The notes below the pieces were generated by a model. That model did not search any database. It worked only from the letters and a program-made list of their open reading frames with translations, and was not told where the DNA came from. 64,000 bases of DNA, from NCBI GenBank assembly GCA_009746045.1, contig RPFO01000648.1, positions 1,589,920-1,653,919 on the forward strand. The letters are read 5' to 3'. The DNA is from Mesostigma viride (lineage: Eukaryota > Streptophyta > Mesostigmatophyceae > Mesostigmatales > Mesostigmataceae). Shown piece by piece: positions 53,299 to 63,715 of this stretch (positions are counted from its first letter, which is position 1; each line of letters starts with the position of its first letter). A program made the translations under genes and the position numbers.

Positions 53299-53424
53299 AT
53301 GGATTATCTCAAGGACCCGCGATACACCGCGAATCCTCTCAACAGAGTCACGCTGGTCTTCGACACCCCTGAGCTGGCCGATAATGGCACGGCGACTAAC
53401 TTGCCGCCAAGAAGGGCCCGCTGA
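53299..53424 (+). CDS. Very small ORF, 41 residues
   Basis: The frame starts MDYLKDPRYTANPLNRV and ends PPRRAR. It has a PLV-type TATA box at the usual distance, but no recognised family. It may be a mini-protein or the N-terminus of a frameshifted gene whose remainder (53425-53488) is lost. Confidence 0.35.
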   Translation: MDYLKDPRYTANPLNRVTLVFDTPELADNGTATNLPPRRAR

Positions 53425-53475
53425 TGGAACCCAAGTTCCAGTATCCTCTGCCAAAAAAATAGTGTCATTGTGGTA

Positions 53476-53481
53476 GTATAC
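53476..53481 (+). promoter_or_regulatory. GTATAC box before the Ig/LamG fibre gene
   Basis: The box lies 7 nt upstream of the ATG at 53489 and matches the shared PLV box. Confidence 0.5.
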
Positions 53482-53488
53482 TAGCTCC

Positions 53489-55182
53489 ATGTCGTTTGAG
53501 TATGGTGTTTGTCCTGCTTTGATGCGGAAGAAGCGTAAACCGGTAAGAATAGCGCCGTCAATCACATTAACAACTACAGGAGGATCATATCCCAGCGCCT
53601 CCCCGATTGCAGTAACAGCAACATTCAGCCAACCAGTCACCGGTTTCGCCTTGGGTGATATCGCTGTCATAAATGGTACTGCATCCGGTTTAACGGGTAG
53701 CGACACCTCCTACACGTTCACGGTGACTCCGGCAGTCGCTTATTCACTGACAACCGTCAGCGTTGGAGCAAATGCAGCAATCAACACGCTAGGAATCGGC
53801 AACACGGCCTCCTCCACCCTCTCCTTCACGTACTCGCCCCCTCCGACGGTGACTCTCGCGACGACCGCGGGCTCGACGCCATCATCGACTCCAGTGGAAG
53901 TGACCGCCACATTCAGCAGGTCCGTCACGGGGTTCGCGTTGGGCGACATCACCGTGACCAACGGGACCGCCGCCAACCTGACCGGCAGCGGGGCGTCGTA
54001 CGCCTTCCAGGTGACGCCAACGACCGCCAATTCTTCAACGAACGTCAGCGTGGGCGCGGGCGCTGTTGTGACGCATCGACAGGGAACGCCAACGCGGCAT
54101 CTAACACACTGTCGTTCACGTACTCGGCAAATCCGTCGGTGACTCTTGTGTCCGGAACCCCGACGGGTGCCGTTTACCCAGTCACGGCCACTTTTAGCAC
54201 GTCGGTCACCGGGTTCGCGTTAGGCGACATCAGCGTAACCAACGGAACCGCGTCCAACTTGGTGCGGGTAAACGCGGCATTTTATTTGTTCGACGTGACC
54301 CCTACCATGTCGGACTTTGTGACGACGGTAAGCGTGGGCGCGGGCACCGTGACGAGCGCAACGTCAGGGCTTGGAAACACAGCATCCAACACACTGTCAT
54401 TCACGTACAATTACAACCCGGCAACGGACCCCGCACTGTTTGCGTGGTACGATCCGTCCGACAGCGCCACGATGTTCAGCGACACGTCCGGCACGACCCA
54501 GCAAAACACGGCTGGCGGGAACGTAATGCGCGTGAACGACAAGGGGCCGAACGGGTACCACGTGACGCAGGCAAATTCCGCCAAGTGTCCGACACTGGAT
54601 ACGGCGGAGCTGAACTCGAAACGGTCCCTCCGTTTTATTAACTCGCGGTCTGGCTTGTTGGAGTCCGTGAACAATTTCTGGAACGCGGTCGGGGTAAGTG
54701 CGAGTGTTTTTATAGTCGCCAAACAGCTAACGACTGCAACGTATCCACTATTAGGGGGTGCTACGGGTATCCGAGGATATATGCTTGGATCGTCGAACGG
54801 CAATTGTTATCTCATGTCTTATCAGTCAGAGAGCCAGGTCGTTCTCTTCTTCACTCCCAATAGTGTACGCGAAACCGTGAGCACCAGGGCTCAGTTCTTT
54901 GACAACAAGGCACACGTCCTGGCGCTTTCATGCAACAGCAGTACAAACGCATTTCTCACCCGCTTCGACGGACGACCCGGTTATGACAGAGTGGGATCGG
55001 ACCCTACAACTGGTTCGGGAAATCTCGCTATTGGAGGAGACACGTCCAACGCGAGTTGTGCTTTTGATGGGTGGATTGGCGAGATCCTTATCTACAACAC
55101 CGCCAAAACGTCAGCGGAGCTTGAGCTGATACGCGGCTACCTCGCAGCCAAGTGGGGAACTCCCGCCGCCATACCAGCGTAG
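53489..55182 (+). pseudogene. Fibre with Ig-like repeats and LamG-like head
   Basis: A likely receptor-binding or adhesion protein of about 565 residues. After a short basic N-terminus come three repeats of about 85-90 residues, each with the core VTATFS-x3-VTGFALGDI, then NGTA, the pattern of bacterial-type Ig-like domains. The C-terminal 250 residues resemble a concanavalin A/LamG head (FAWYDPSDSATMFSD at the start; GWIGEILIYNTAKTSAELE and GYLAAKWG at the end). One frame change near 54072-54080, in the third repeat linker, breaks it. Such modular fibres are common in phages and algal viruses, consistent with gene exchange with bacteria or phages. Confidence 0.78.
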
Positions 55183-55228
55183 AGTTAAGACTAGAACTAT
55201 TATCTCTTATAAGTTGTAATAAAGTATC

Positions 55229-55723
55229 ATGGATTATCCCACTTTTTACCAAATCGCTTTAGATTCTGTCGCGTCACAGAACACAATCGACGAATACAAT
55301 GGAATCTATTCTTTCGATATCAAGCCAGACCCAAGAGCGCCTATCATAGACAGCACATGGCGCGGAGGGGTCCATTTCGCATATCTCAAGGACGTGGAAA
55401 ACCAAGAAAATTACTCGCTTGTCGGACTAGTTTCTTCAAGTTTTTCTGGAGGAGAGCATAACCCACAAGACAGTGTCGTGCTATGTACCGAAGAATGCAA
55501 AGATGTTGCCGCCTCGTACACCGTGATAAACGACCATGCATTTTTCAACCTAAAAAACGATCACTTGTTTAGGAATGGCGGGAAACTCGAGATCGGTTTA
55601 GTGCACATTGACAGAGGAGTTGATGACAAACAATTCATCCCACTAACCCACGAGTCGTTTCTTTGCATCTTGCGTTTTGAGAAAATTCGCGGGTTCGACA
55701 AGTGCAAGTGCCATCACAAGTAG
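55229..55723 (+). CDS. Unknown PLV protein, 164 residues
   Basis: An intact frame preceded by TTATAAG and AATAAAG (about 55205-55220). It starts MDYPTFYQIALDSV and has a beta-rich middle (GGVHFAYLKDV, ENYSLVGLVSS) with a CTEEC pair, and ends in CKCHHK, a possible metal-binding tail. No family is recognised. Confidence 0.6.
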   Translation: MDYPTFYQIALDSVASQNTIDEYNGIYSFDIKPDPRAPIIDSTWRGGVHFAYLKDVENQENYSLVGLVSSSFSGGEHNPQDSVVLCTEECKDVAASYTVINDHAFFNLKNDHLFRNGGKLEIGLVHIDRGVDDKQFIPLTHESFLCILRFEKIRGFDKCKCHHK

Positions 55724-55757
55724 GTTAAAAAAGCTCATCATAGGTTGAAACACTTCT

Positions 55758-55949
55758 ATGGGCAACTGTTTAAAGCTTGGTTACGAGTACTCAGAAATTC
55801 TGGAGGAGTCAATAAGGAGGATGAGAAGGAGCCCGACGTACCGACGCGCCTATGAGAGCGTGTATGTTCCTAAATGGATTTTAGAGATCGCGCCAGACTC
55901 CGAGGGCACTCCGACTCCCGCCCCATCACCTGATAATAAACATAACTAA
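55758..55949 (+). CDS. Small protein with N-myristoylation signal
   Basis: A 63-residue protein starting MGNCLKLG. Gly2 followed by Cys4 is a typical dual myristoyl/palmitoyl signal, so it may sit on membranes. The middle is a basic helix (ESIRRMRRSPTYRRAYESVY) and the tail is Pro-rich. Membrane attachment in entry, assembly or egress is possible but inferred from the motif only. Confidence 0.6.
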   Translation: MGNCLKLGYEYSEILEESIRRMRRSPTYRRAYESVYVPKWILEIAPDSEGTPTPAPSPDNKHN

Positions 55950-55974
55950 TCAATAAAATTCTCTTTGCATGAAT

Positions 55975-55980
55975 CTATAC
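55975..55980 (+). promoter_or_regulatory. CTATAC box before the last PLV gene
   Basis: The box lies 10 nt before the ATG at 55991 and matches the shared PLV box. An AATAAA (about 55952), probably for the preceding gene, lies just upstream. Confidence 0.45.
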
Positions 55981-55990
55981 AGCTCCCAAC

Positions 55991-56371
55991 ATGTTCGTGA
56001 CCATGAACGACATTCTGAACTGCATCGAGGCCTGCAAGCCGGGTAGTGGCGGGTACATCCAGGACGGCACTGAACGGGCCCGCAACGCCGCAGAGGTGGC
56101 GCGCATATCCTGCATCATCGCCCGAAAGCCTGACCCGTACGATGACAACTACCGTTTAGAGTTAGAACAGCTCGACAATCCTTTGACCCTCCTAGCCGCC
56201 GCCTCACGCGCACTAGGTAGCGAGGCGACCCCGGACGACGTTCACAAGGTGTGCGAGGACCTCGCGGTTCTCTCCATCATGGCCGGTTGCGTCACGGGCA
56301 GGCAGTCCATCTCTTCGCCGACATTCGCGAAGGTGAAGGAGCAACTGCAACTCTGGAGAGACATTCGCTAA
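55991..56371 (+). CDS. Unknown helical PLV protein, 126 residues
   Basis: An intact, mostly helical protein (NDILNCIEACKP, then EVARISCIIARKP, then DVHKVCEDLAVLSIMAG) with several cysteines. Its stop codon lies at the inner edge of the right TIR. No family is recognised. Confidence 0.6.
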   Translation: MFVTMNDILNCIEACKPGSGGYIQDGTERARNAAEVARISCIIARKPDPYDDNYRLELEQLDNPLTLLAAASRALGSEATPDDVHKVCEDLAVLSIMAGCVTGRQSISSPTFAKVKEQLQLWRDIR

Positions 56372-57121
56372 CCCCGCCACCCCCTCTCCCGCCCTTCCCG
56401 AGTACCGCGAGGACGCAGACCCCTGCACGAAAGTTCCGCGAATTTCCCGACCAGGGCTGGGTTTTCCAGCGACCCGGGTGCGCGCTGGGCGGTGAGCTTG
56501 ACTTTTCGAGGTCCCGCGTTCTGCTCAACTTTTGAATGCTTTTGTTATAAAAGTTGAGCAGAACGCTGAACCTTCTCCCGCTGTTCTCACACACCCCCGC
56601 TGTCCGCGGTCGGTCATGGTTGAGCAAAACGGAAGTCACATTTTTTCACGCCGCCCATCGACCCGGGTGCGCGCTGGGCGGTGAGCTTGACTTTTCGAGG
56701 TCCCGCGTTCTGCTCAACTTTTGAATGCTTTTGTTATAAAAGTTGAGCAGAACGCTACACCCTCTCCCACAGTTTTCACCCACCCCCGCTGTCCGCGGTC
56801 GGTCATGGTTGAGCAAAACGGAAGTCACACTTTTCACGCCCGTCACGAACCATCGCACCCCCAGGCTCGGGAGTAGGAGGGGATCGGTAGGCGGCAGACC
56901 CACGGCTGGTGGTGACGGATGCCAGCATTATAAAGCACCTCTAAAGCCCGGCGATCCTTGAGCCAAGGTTGGCGGGGGTTGAGAAGGGCCAGTAAGCCCG
57001 TGACGGGTGTCAGTAAAAAAGTCAAAAAACTCCAATATTTTATCACTCAATTATCACTCAATCATCATCACTCAATAATAGCTCCCCGGTACCCCACAAG
57101 CCCCTATCACTCAATAGGGGT
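56370..57121 (-). repeat. Right terminal inverted repeat of the PLV
   Basis: The inverse copy of 17506-18256, with hairpins at 56516-56566 and 56705-56755 and ATTGAGTGAT copies near the outer end. A single difference near the iterons (GATGAAATATT versus GATAAAATATT) was noted. The flank TATATA (57122-57127) matches 17500-17505. Confidence 0.95.
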
Positions 57122-57127
57122 TATATA

Positions 57128-57836
57128 GATATCCACACTATTATTAGTGATAGGTATCTCCTGTACTTCTAACTGAAGGAACATACATAATAAATATCCA
57201 TATTCCTTTAGTTCAGAACGCAACTCATCATTGGACATTAATACTTCAGGTATAGGTCTCACAGGAGGATCAACAGGTGTAGGAGGAGTAATATCTACCA
57301 AGGATAAATTTTCCAATCTATAATGACGTTCCGGTACCCAGTAAGAGCTATCTGGAAACCAGATGACCATGGTATCGTAATTAATAGTAATCTTATTATC
57401 CTGGTGCCAATCTAATCCTAGTAATACATCAGCGGTAGTGATAGGGCCTATAGTGGCCGTCAGGTTGACAGTACGTCCTTGTATAACCATGGGAAGGGAC
57501 ACCGTACCCGGGGAATGACTGGTGCGACCATCAGCATAATGAACAGTAACGGGTTTGGTGTGAGGGGTAGGGACTAGTCCTAAACGCCTAACTAGGGCTT
57601 CGCTCACAAAGGAGCTAGCCGCACCGCTATCTACCAACACAGAGACATTCAAAAGTTCATCAGCATGCAAGAAGGGGTCTACAACAGTGTGAGGGACGGT
57701 TAAACCACCATTCAAGAACATAAGAGGACGCACACGTAGTGGTAGGGAAGATTCAGCTCCTACAGAAGTTATAAAAACAGGCAGGCAAAAATTTTCATCT
57801 GGGGTACTATCTAAGGACCTGTCCAGGTTACCCCCG
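57128..57836 (-). pseudogene. pol: Gypsy-1 protease part of Pol, separated by the PLV
   Basis: An aspartic protease with VLVDSGAASSFVSEAL (active Asp-Ser-Gly) and LLGLDWHQDN, which cuts the element polyprotein. The frame ends where the PLV begins and belongs with the RT part at 14086-17487. The gypsy-2 sequence at 30066-30760 shows the joined form. Confidence 0.9.
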
Positions 57837-59586
57837 GCTGACAGGCCTACTGTTCCCCCTCCCCCCCAAATCCATAGGAACTAACCCCGAAGAAGACCCT
57901 GGCGAAAAAGCCACTGCTGGAGGGTCACGAGGGAGCGAAGAGGGTGCGGGAGCCTGATTATCATAGGGGAACCCTGGGGGCCCTGCCTGCACAGCATTCA
58001 GCCTACTAGGGGTAGCTGAGGGAATGCGTCCTGAAGTAGGACGAATAGGAGCACGCTGAGGGGTACGAGGAGGGCGAGCGTCGGGATGAGGGGGAGCACC
58101 CGAAAGGAACTTGGGGCACTCACGTTTAAGATGACCTACTTCCTTACAATGATAGCATGTGATATGAGAGACATCAAGGGCTGAAAGGTCAGTAACACAG
58201 ATATCTAATTCTTCTACATAGGAGTTCTCCTCCTCAGGGGTAAGGATAATATTATTAATACGGGAACGGGTAGGAAGAGAAGGGGTGGTGAAGAAATCTG
58301 CTACACGCAAGAGATGCTGGCGCACATGCTTGAGGGGCAGATCAGTAAAACGGTAGGCAGAGAACTGGCGCTTGACTTCACGTAATAAGGGTCTACTGAG
58401 GCCTTGGAGGAAGCGAGCACGTACTTCTGCACCCGACAAATCCCTAATTCGTACCATCTGAGCATCAAACTCTTTCATATACTCCTTAAATGATTTGGTA
58501 CCCTGCTGCAAGGTACCAAAGGCTAATCTATCCTGCCAATCTGAATCAGGAGGGACTAAATGGTTCTCTAAACGCTTAAACAATTCTGCTACAGAGTTAG
58601 GGTAGGCATGAGAGGCCAAAGACTCACACTGAATGAGGTTAGCAAGCTCAGGAGTAATACAGGTTGTAAGATAGTGAGGAACTAATACAGCATCAGAAAG
58701 GCGCCATCTATTATGATTCTGCCACGACTCTGTGTTCTGGGTAAGCAACATAATAAAGGTGAAAAACTGTTGAGGGGTAGACTTGACATCCAGCTTGGGA
58801 AGGTTAGCAAAGAGGGGAAGAGCAGGGGGCTTAGGGGGATTAGAAGAGTCAGTTTTTCCCGTAGGGCCACTATCTTCCACTGCTACATAAGCGGGATAGA
58901 AGGAAGGAAGAGGAAAAGTCTTGGGTAGGGGTCTAGAAGGGGCCACCGTTTCAGGCTGGTGCCCATACGAGAAGGGGACAGTATATTGCTCACGAAGAGA
59001 GGAATAGGCAAAATGATCATAATTTCTATCATCTAGGGGCATGGTGCTGAAATCACTATTAACTTCTAAATCAGCCACACGGGTAGGGACCTGGGCTGCC
59101 TCATAGGCCGTCTCAGGGTAGGACCAGGAAGCAGGTGGGTAAAAGGGAACTGCACTAGGGCGCCCAGAAGGACCGACAGGGGCAGGGGCGCGACCCGTGT
59201 TAAGAGCAGGCATGGAAGGCACAGGGTGGGAAGGAGGCCTAAAAACATTGTTAGTTAGTGAGGACCTGCTGGAGGGTTGAGCCAAGGTTGCAGGAGGGGC
59301 AGGGGCCTGGTTCAGGGTAAGGGAAGGGTCATCACTAAATCTGACTTGCATACGTTGACGTTGTTCATAGGTAGGGGGGGGTAAGTGAGGGACGACGGCG
59401 ACCATCAGCAATAGGAGAAGGAGGTGAGGCACGAAGGTTACCTTGAGGAGTGAGATGGTGCACCGTTTCAAGTGAGTCCCGTCGGTTACCACGATTGTTG
59501 TTATGGTTGTTATTATTATTATTATTATTACTCATAGTAGGAGTATTGGTAGGTATAGGCGACATGTTACCACCCACTGGATCCAT
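57828..59586 (-). pseudogene. gag: Gypsy-1 Gag, one frameshift
   Basis: The start (59586) encodes MDPVGGN and a poly-Asn/His stretch. A frame change near 59378, in a run of G, leads to the long frame (to 57828) with the capsid-like core and the zinc knuckle CYHCKEVGHLKREC (about 58160). The gene ends in seven G where gypsy-2 has eight, at the junction with protease. Apart from the change at 59378 it is more complete than the gypsy-2 copy. Confidence 0.85.
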
Positions 59587-59710
59587 TTTTATTTAAGTAA
59601 ATGATCAGAATTCTAACTGAAAGCAACAAGGATAAAGGACAAGGCCTAGTTTAAGGCAAGGAAAGAAAAGAAAAAGCTTTTAATGGCTTAAAAGAAGGAA
59701 ACAATTTAAA

Positions 59711-60103
59711 TCAATCCTTTTTAACAACAGTAATGGATAGGGAACCGAATTCTAAGGTGAGAGGAGTATCTAAGCTAGATGAGGATGCAGCCCTCTTAGG
59801 GGGAGACGAAGGAGGGGTAACAAAATCTAGAGCTTCTACAGGAGGGCGACCATGAGGAGTAGAACGTACGTGTAGGCCTAGATCTGATACACTATGGTCT
59901 ATAAGGAATTGTTGAGCTTCCTCGAAGGTAACAAATTTCTTATACCTAATTACATTATATGTACGATTTTGCACTATCTTCCTAGCATCTGACCAAGAGA
60001 GGAAAATGGCTGACCATTGAGGGGTAATAACTACGTAATACTTAGCTAAGCTATTATCACTAGATGAATGGGAAGGCGCAGTAAAAACACGACGTTGACT
60101 CAT
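59711..60103 (-). CDS. Gypsy-1 viroplasmin/RNase H1 N-terminal-like protein
   Basis: The intact 130-residue copy of the gypsy-2 protein at 27743-28135, with about one residue changed (FVTPP versus FATPP). Preservation in both copies while neighbouring gag is frameshifted supports a real gene. The upstream leader (60104-60603) has no gene. Confidence 0.72.
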   Translation of the reverse strand: MSQRRVFTAPSHSSSDNSLAKYYVVITPQWSAIFLSWSDARKIVQNRTYNVIRYKKFVTFEEAQQFLIDHSVSDLGLHVRSTPHGRPPVEALDFVTPPSSPPKRAASSSSLDTPLTLEFGSLSITVVKKD

Positions 60104-60603
60104 GATAACTCACCTGATGGGTCTTGTGACGTCAAGCTAGACGGGGTAGGGGTAGGCAACTTAGCTGGACGATCTGGATCACCGAAAGAAGAAGGAGGGC
60201 GGAATTGTCCAGCTCTCGTCCTAAGTCAGCGACCCGTAACTCTGCGGGTGCGGCCGTCTAATAAAGCAGCAGCACAAGGAAAAAGGTGTAGGTACTGCGA
60301 CGCTAATCGTCTCCGAACAGTAATACTCCCCTATCTAAGACAGGAAACAACCGTAAGCAGGAAAACAAGGCGAAGGACAGGCTAACTACGAAAGGGTTTA
60401 TCCGCTGCGAGCAGGTCTAGCATCTAGGTAGAGCGTGTCCCGAAACGGGCAGCACTACCCTCCTAGCTTGAAGGCGACCCGCCCATTACCTATCAAGGAA
60501 GTGTCGGCTTCTTGTTCCTGGACGCGGAAGGGGTCTTGAACAGGTGTATGTGGCAAGGGATAGTCGTCTCGTTCACTACCTACTGAAGTTCCTCCGGAAC
60601 CAT

Positions 60604-61175
60604 TGTTACGCCGCGGATATCTACCTCCACCTCTACCTCTAATGGGCCTGATACTACCTAAACTGGTCAGGCCTCCTCTACTCAACCCTCTGGCGAAAGA
60701 CGAACGTGACGGAGCTGATCTCAATGCATTAACGTATGTGTTACTATAATACGCCATACAACCATTATCAAAACCCGTTTACTCCAGGAATAGAGGAAGG
60801 AAACACAACTACACTGCCGTGACCCAAGCCTAAATGTGTCAATTCATTTAACACACGCCGAGTGCACACACAAGGGGTAGAACGCGCATAAATGGTCACC
60901 AACGGTCCAACACGCTCGGGCCGACATGGCCCTCGCCTACAGATGCACGCTGGTCCACTACATCTACTGATGCACGCTGGTCCACTACATTCTACCACAG
61001 GATCAGGACCACTAGTAAAGTACGCGGCGCGGCGCCCAACGGCACCCAATGTACCACAGTACTGTTACGAGGACAATAATGTCCCGGTAGGAGCCTAAAC
61101 GTAAACCTAGGGACAACCGAGGCAAAAGACCTAATTTACGTCCGTAACTACAACGAATTGTTACGCGACGTAACA
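60604..61175 (-). repeat. 5' LTR of gypsy-1
   Basis: 572 bp, matching 10783-11354 without visible difference. The candidate primer-binding site TGGTTCCGGAGG lies just inside (about 60591-60602 on the minus strand). Confidence 0.95.
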
Positions 61176-61349
61176 ACGTTACTGTTAATCATGTGGCACA
61201 CTATTATTACGTAGAGACTTGGCATCTAGCAATTATGCCAGCTCATTGGATCTGACATGTTTAGAATGACAGTTCAGTCCTGAATGTTCTAAGAATATTA
61301 TGGGAATAAAGAGTATTCCCGGAATATTCTGGGAATAGTATGCTAGGTC

Positions 61350-61745
61350 TCGAAATCAGCCGGCCCCAAGACAGAGGCCATGGCCCTCGGCCTGGCCGCC
61401 CCCCCCCTGAGCTCTGCCGATTCAATAGACCACACCCCAGTTCCCTTCCCCGCTTCCAGTCGCTTCAAGCTGCTCGGCAGCTGGCTCCCCGACTGCGAGG
61501 ACGACATGACGACCCGGATTGGTATGGCCTGGGCACACTGCTCCACGAGCACCGTCGCTTGTGGAGCACTGAACCCGGGCGCCCTGCCCCGGACTGTCAA
61601 ACGCGACCTCTTCAAGGTCGTCATCCTGATGATCCTGACCTATGCGGAGCCGAGACGTGGACGCTGACGCAGGAGCTGGAGCAGCAACTCGATGGCGCGG
61701 TCACCAACACATCAAAACGCTACGTAGTGCGCTCAAATTTCCATT
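61350..61745 (+). pseudogene. LINE reverse transcriptase C-terminal remnant
   Basis: Fragments in two frames read FKLLGSWLPDCEDDMTTRIG, then LFKVVILMILTYAE, then GAETWTLTQELEQQLDG. This is the conserved end of non-LTR RTs (the GAETW block). The remnant is short and frameshifted. It lies just outside gypsy-1 in the right flank. Confidence 0.6.
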
Positions 61746-63214
61746 AAGCATGCACATATGCCGGGCATGCCACGGAGTACTATGCTAATCTGAGTGGCTG
61801 ACACACCGGATGACGAAAATGGCTGACGGCGGTATGGCTGACGGCGGAGCTCAGATCTTTTGCGTCTGAGCCCCAAATTCGGCCAGACCACTTGCATTCG
61901 GTACGCCTTTTTAAGACGCACTCGCCAGTATAATCGGTTACGGCTGAAACGCAGTATCGAAAAAGTTACACACGTGACAAGCAGCTATGACGACCCCAAA
62001 AGCCAAACGAGGTTTGGAAAAGGAGCTTTCCGGCTCCCAGCCCAACCCACTCGCCAACGTCCTTTCCTAGCAGCCTGGGCTCGCAAACCCATCGCCAGCA
62101 AACCCATCGCCAAGTGCCTCACCAGAGCCCAAGAAACCCTGCCACGATCGCAAAGGGAGCCATTACCTCCCAAGCGACACATCATTTTCTTTCTTTTCAT
62201 TAATGGCTGTCCCTGACGAAGGAAGAATGCGCCGAAATCATCAGGCTCTTAGCCCAGGAACGCAAGCTCTTGGGGCCCAACGGGCCCATCCCCGACGCCC
62301 ACGTGGAGGCGTTCATCGCCAGGCCAGACCACCGCCTCGCTATCCTGTGCAGCTTCTTCCAGCTAACTATTCCGGACATCGTCGACAAGCTCCGCAACCG
62401 CCCAGCCCGGCGGCTGCGCAGCCGGCAGCCATGTCGGCTCCCTCCATCTGCAAGGATGATATCCAAGCAGTGCTGGAGAAGCACGTGACCTGGCCGTTGG
62501 CCGAGAAGCTGACCTCGCTACACACGACGCTCAACACGGTGGAGGCCCCGGTCTCCAATGTGGAAACCAAGGTCGCCCACAAGCTCCAACCACAGTTCAC
62601 GGCGCTGCACACCGCGGCGCCACCGCCCACACCGAGGCCATGGCCTCACAGGTCCCAAAGATAGCGGAGCAGACGGCCACCATCGCAACCCAGCCACCCC
62701 GGCAGGATGCTGGCGACCTCCCGCCCCTCTCCTGTGCGGACCTGGTGGACAGCGACCGCCTCCACCACCGACGTCATCGCTACGAAACTCCAGGAGCTTG
62801 AAGACCTTCACCAGGCACAACAATTAACGGGAGGCCACCGACCGCGCCCGCCGCGAGTGCCGGGTGGTGCTGCGTCGCTTCCCCCAGAAGCCAGGTGAGA
62901 CGTCAACCACCCTTGCCGACGAGCTCAAGGGTACCAGCTCCTTACCCTCATGGGCCTGGTAGGTGAGGTAGCCGGAACTGCGTGGGTGCCACCGCCTTCC
63001 CCACTCACGGGACAAGGCGGCTCCCCCACCAGTCCTGCTCACATTACAATTCGTTCAAGTGGCCCGCCGGAGCGGCTGTACAATTTTTCCCAGTGAGCGC
63101 GCTGCCAAGTGTACTTGTGGGCAAATTTTTAGGTGCCCCGTCACTTCGAGGTACTAAAAATTAGGCTACGGTACGAATTCAGCGAATTTCAGCGAATTTT
63201 CAGTCGAACCAAAG

Positions 63215-63395
63215 GAAGTGACGCCAACTACCAAAAAGTTTCCGTTACGAATTTTCAGCCCAACACTCGCGCAAAATGAAGTGACGGCAACTACCAAAAA
63301 GTTTCCGTTACGAATTTTCACTCCCACACGTTTGCACACGTTTGCACAAAAGGAAGTGACGGCAACTACCAAAAAGTTTCCGTTACGAATTTTCA
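63215..63395 (+). repeat. Three imperfect repeats of a GAAGTGACG unit
   Basis: A core of about 43 bp starting GAAGTGACGGCAACTACC occurs at 63215, 63278 and 63353, with different spacers. It lies inside the interruption of the LINE ORF1-like region. Confidence 0.85.
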
Positions 63396-63406
63396 GTCCC
63401 ACACTT

Positions 63407-63715
63407 CGCGCAAATTTTAGTAGGGGTGCACGCAAGCTACCTTTCAAAATTTTGCGCTAGTATGGAACGCATTTCATTCGTCTGGAGGAACGCTGCCCGC
63501 CAACTACCCCCGTTCAGAAAGTTCCGCCGACATTTACCCGAGATTTGGAAATCTGAACGTCCGCGCAAATTTTAGTAGGGCTGCACGCAAGCTACCTTTC
63601 AAAATTTTGCGCAAGTATGGAACGCAATTCATTCGTCCGGAGGAATGCTGCTCGTCAACTGCCCCCGTTCAGAAAGTTGCGCCGAACTTTACTTGAGATT
63701 TGGAAATCTGAACGT
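63407..63715 (+). repeat. 155-bp direct repeat, two copies
   Basis: CGCGCAAATTTTAGTAGGG starts at 63407 and again at 63562, and the copies stay similar for about 155 bp each, ending GATTTGGAAATCTGAACGT. No gene is seen. The surrounding stretch 62950-63820 is otherwise featureless. Confidence 0.85.

Larger units (their letters stand above)
17506..57121. mobile_element. Integrated polinton-like virus (PLV)
   Basis: Inverted repeats of about 751 bp end the element, and TATATA flanks it on both sides (17500-17505 and 57122-57127). Hallmark genes are double-jelly-roll major capsid protein, penton, A32/FtsK-HerA-type packaging ATPase, AEP primase-helicase and tyrosine recombinase. Removing three retroelements leaves about 18.66 kb, within the known PLV size range. 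Replication and packaging genes point left and virion genes point right. No protein-primed DNA polymerase, retroviral-type integrase or adenovirus-type protease was seen. Several genes are frameshifted and one is split, so this copy is probably not functional as it stands. Confidence 0.93.
10783..61175 (-). mobile_element. Gypsy-1: Ty3/gypsy chromovirus hosting the PLV
   Basis: Two 572-bp LTRs (10783-11354 and 60604-61175), which look identical by eye, bound the element. The duplication ACGTT lies on both sides (10778-10782 and 61176-61180). In minus orientation the order is 5' LTR, leader, viroplasmin-like gene, gag, protease, [PLV 17506-57121], RT-RNase H-integrase-chromodomain, ORF3, polypurine tract, 3' LTR. 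Without the PLV and its 6-bp flank it measures 10,771 bp, close to its relative gypsy-2. The near-identical LTRs indicate a recent insertion. Confidence 0.95.
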
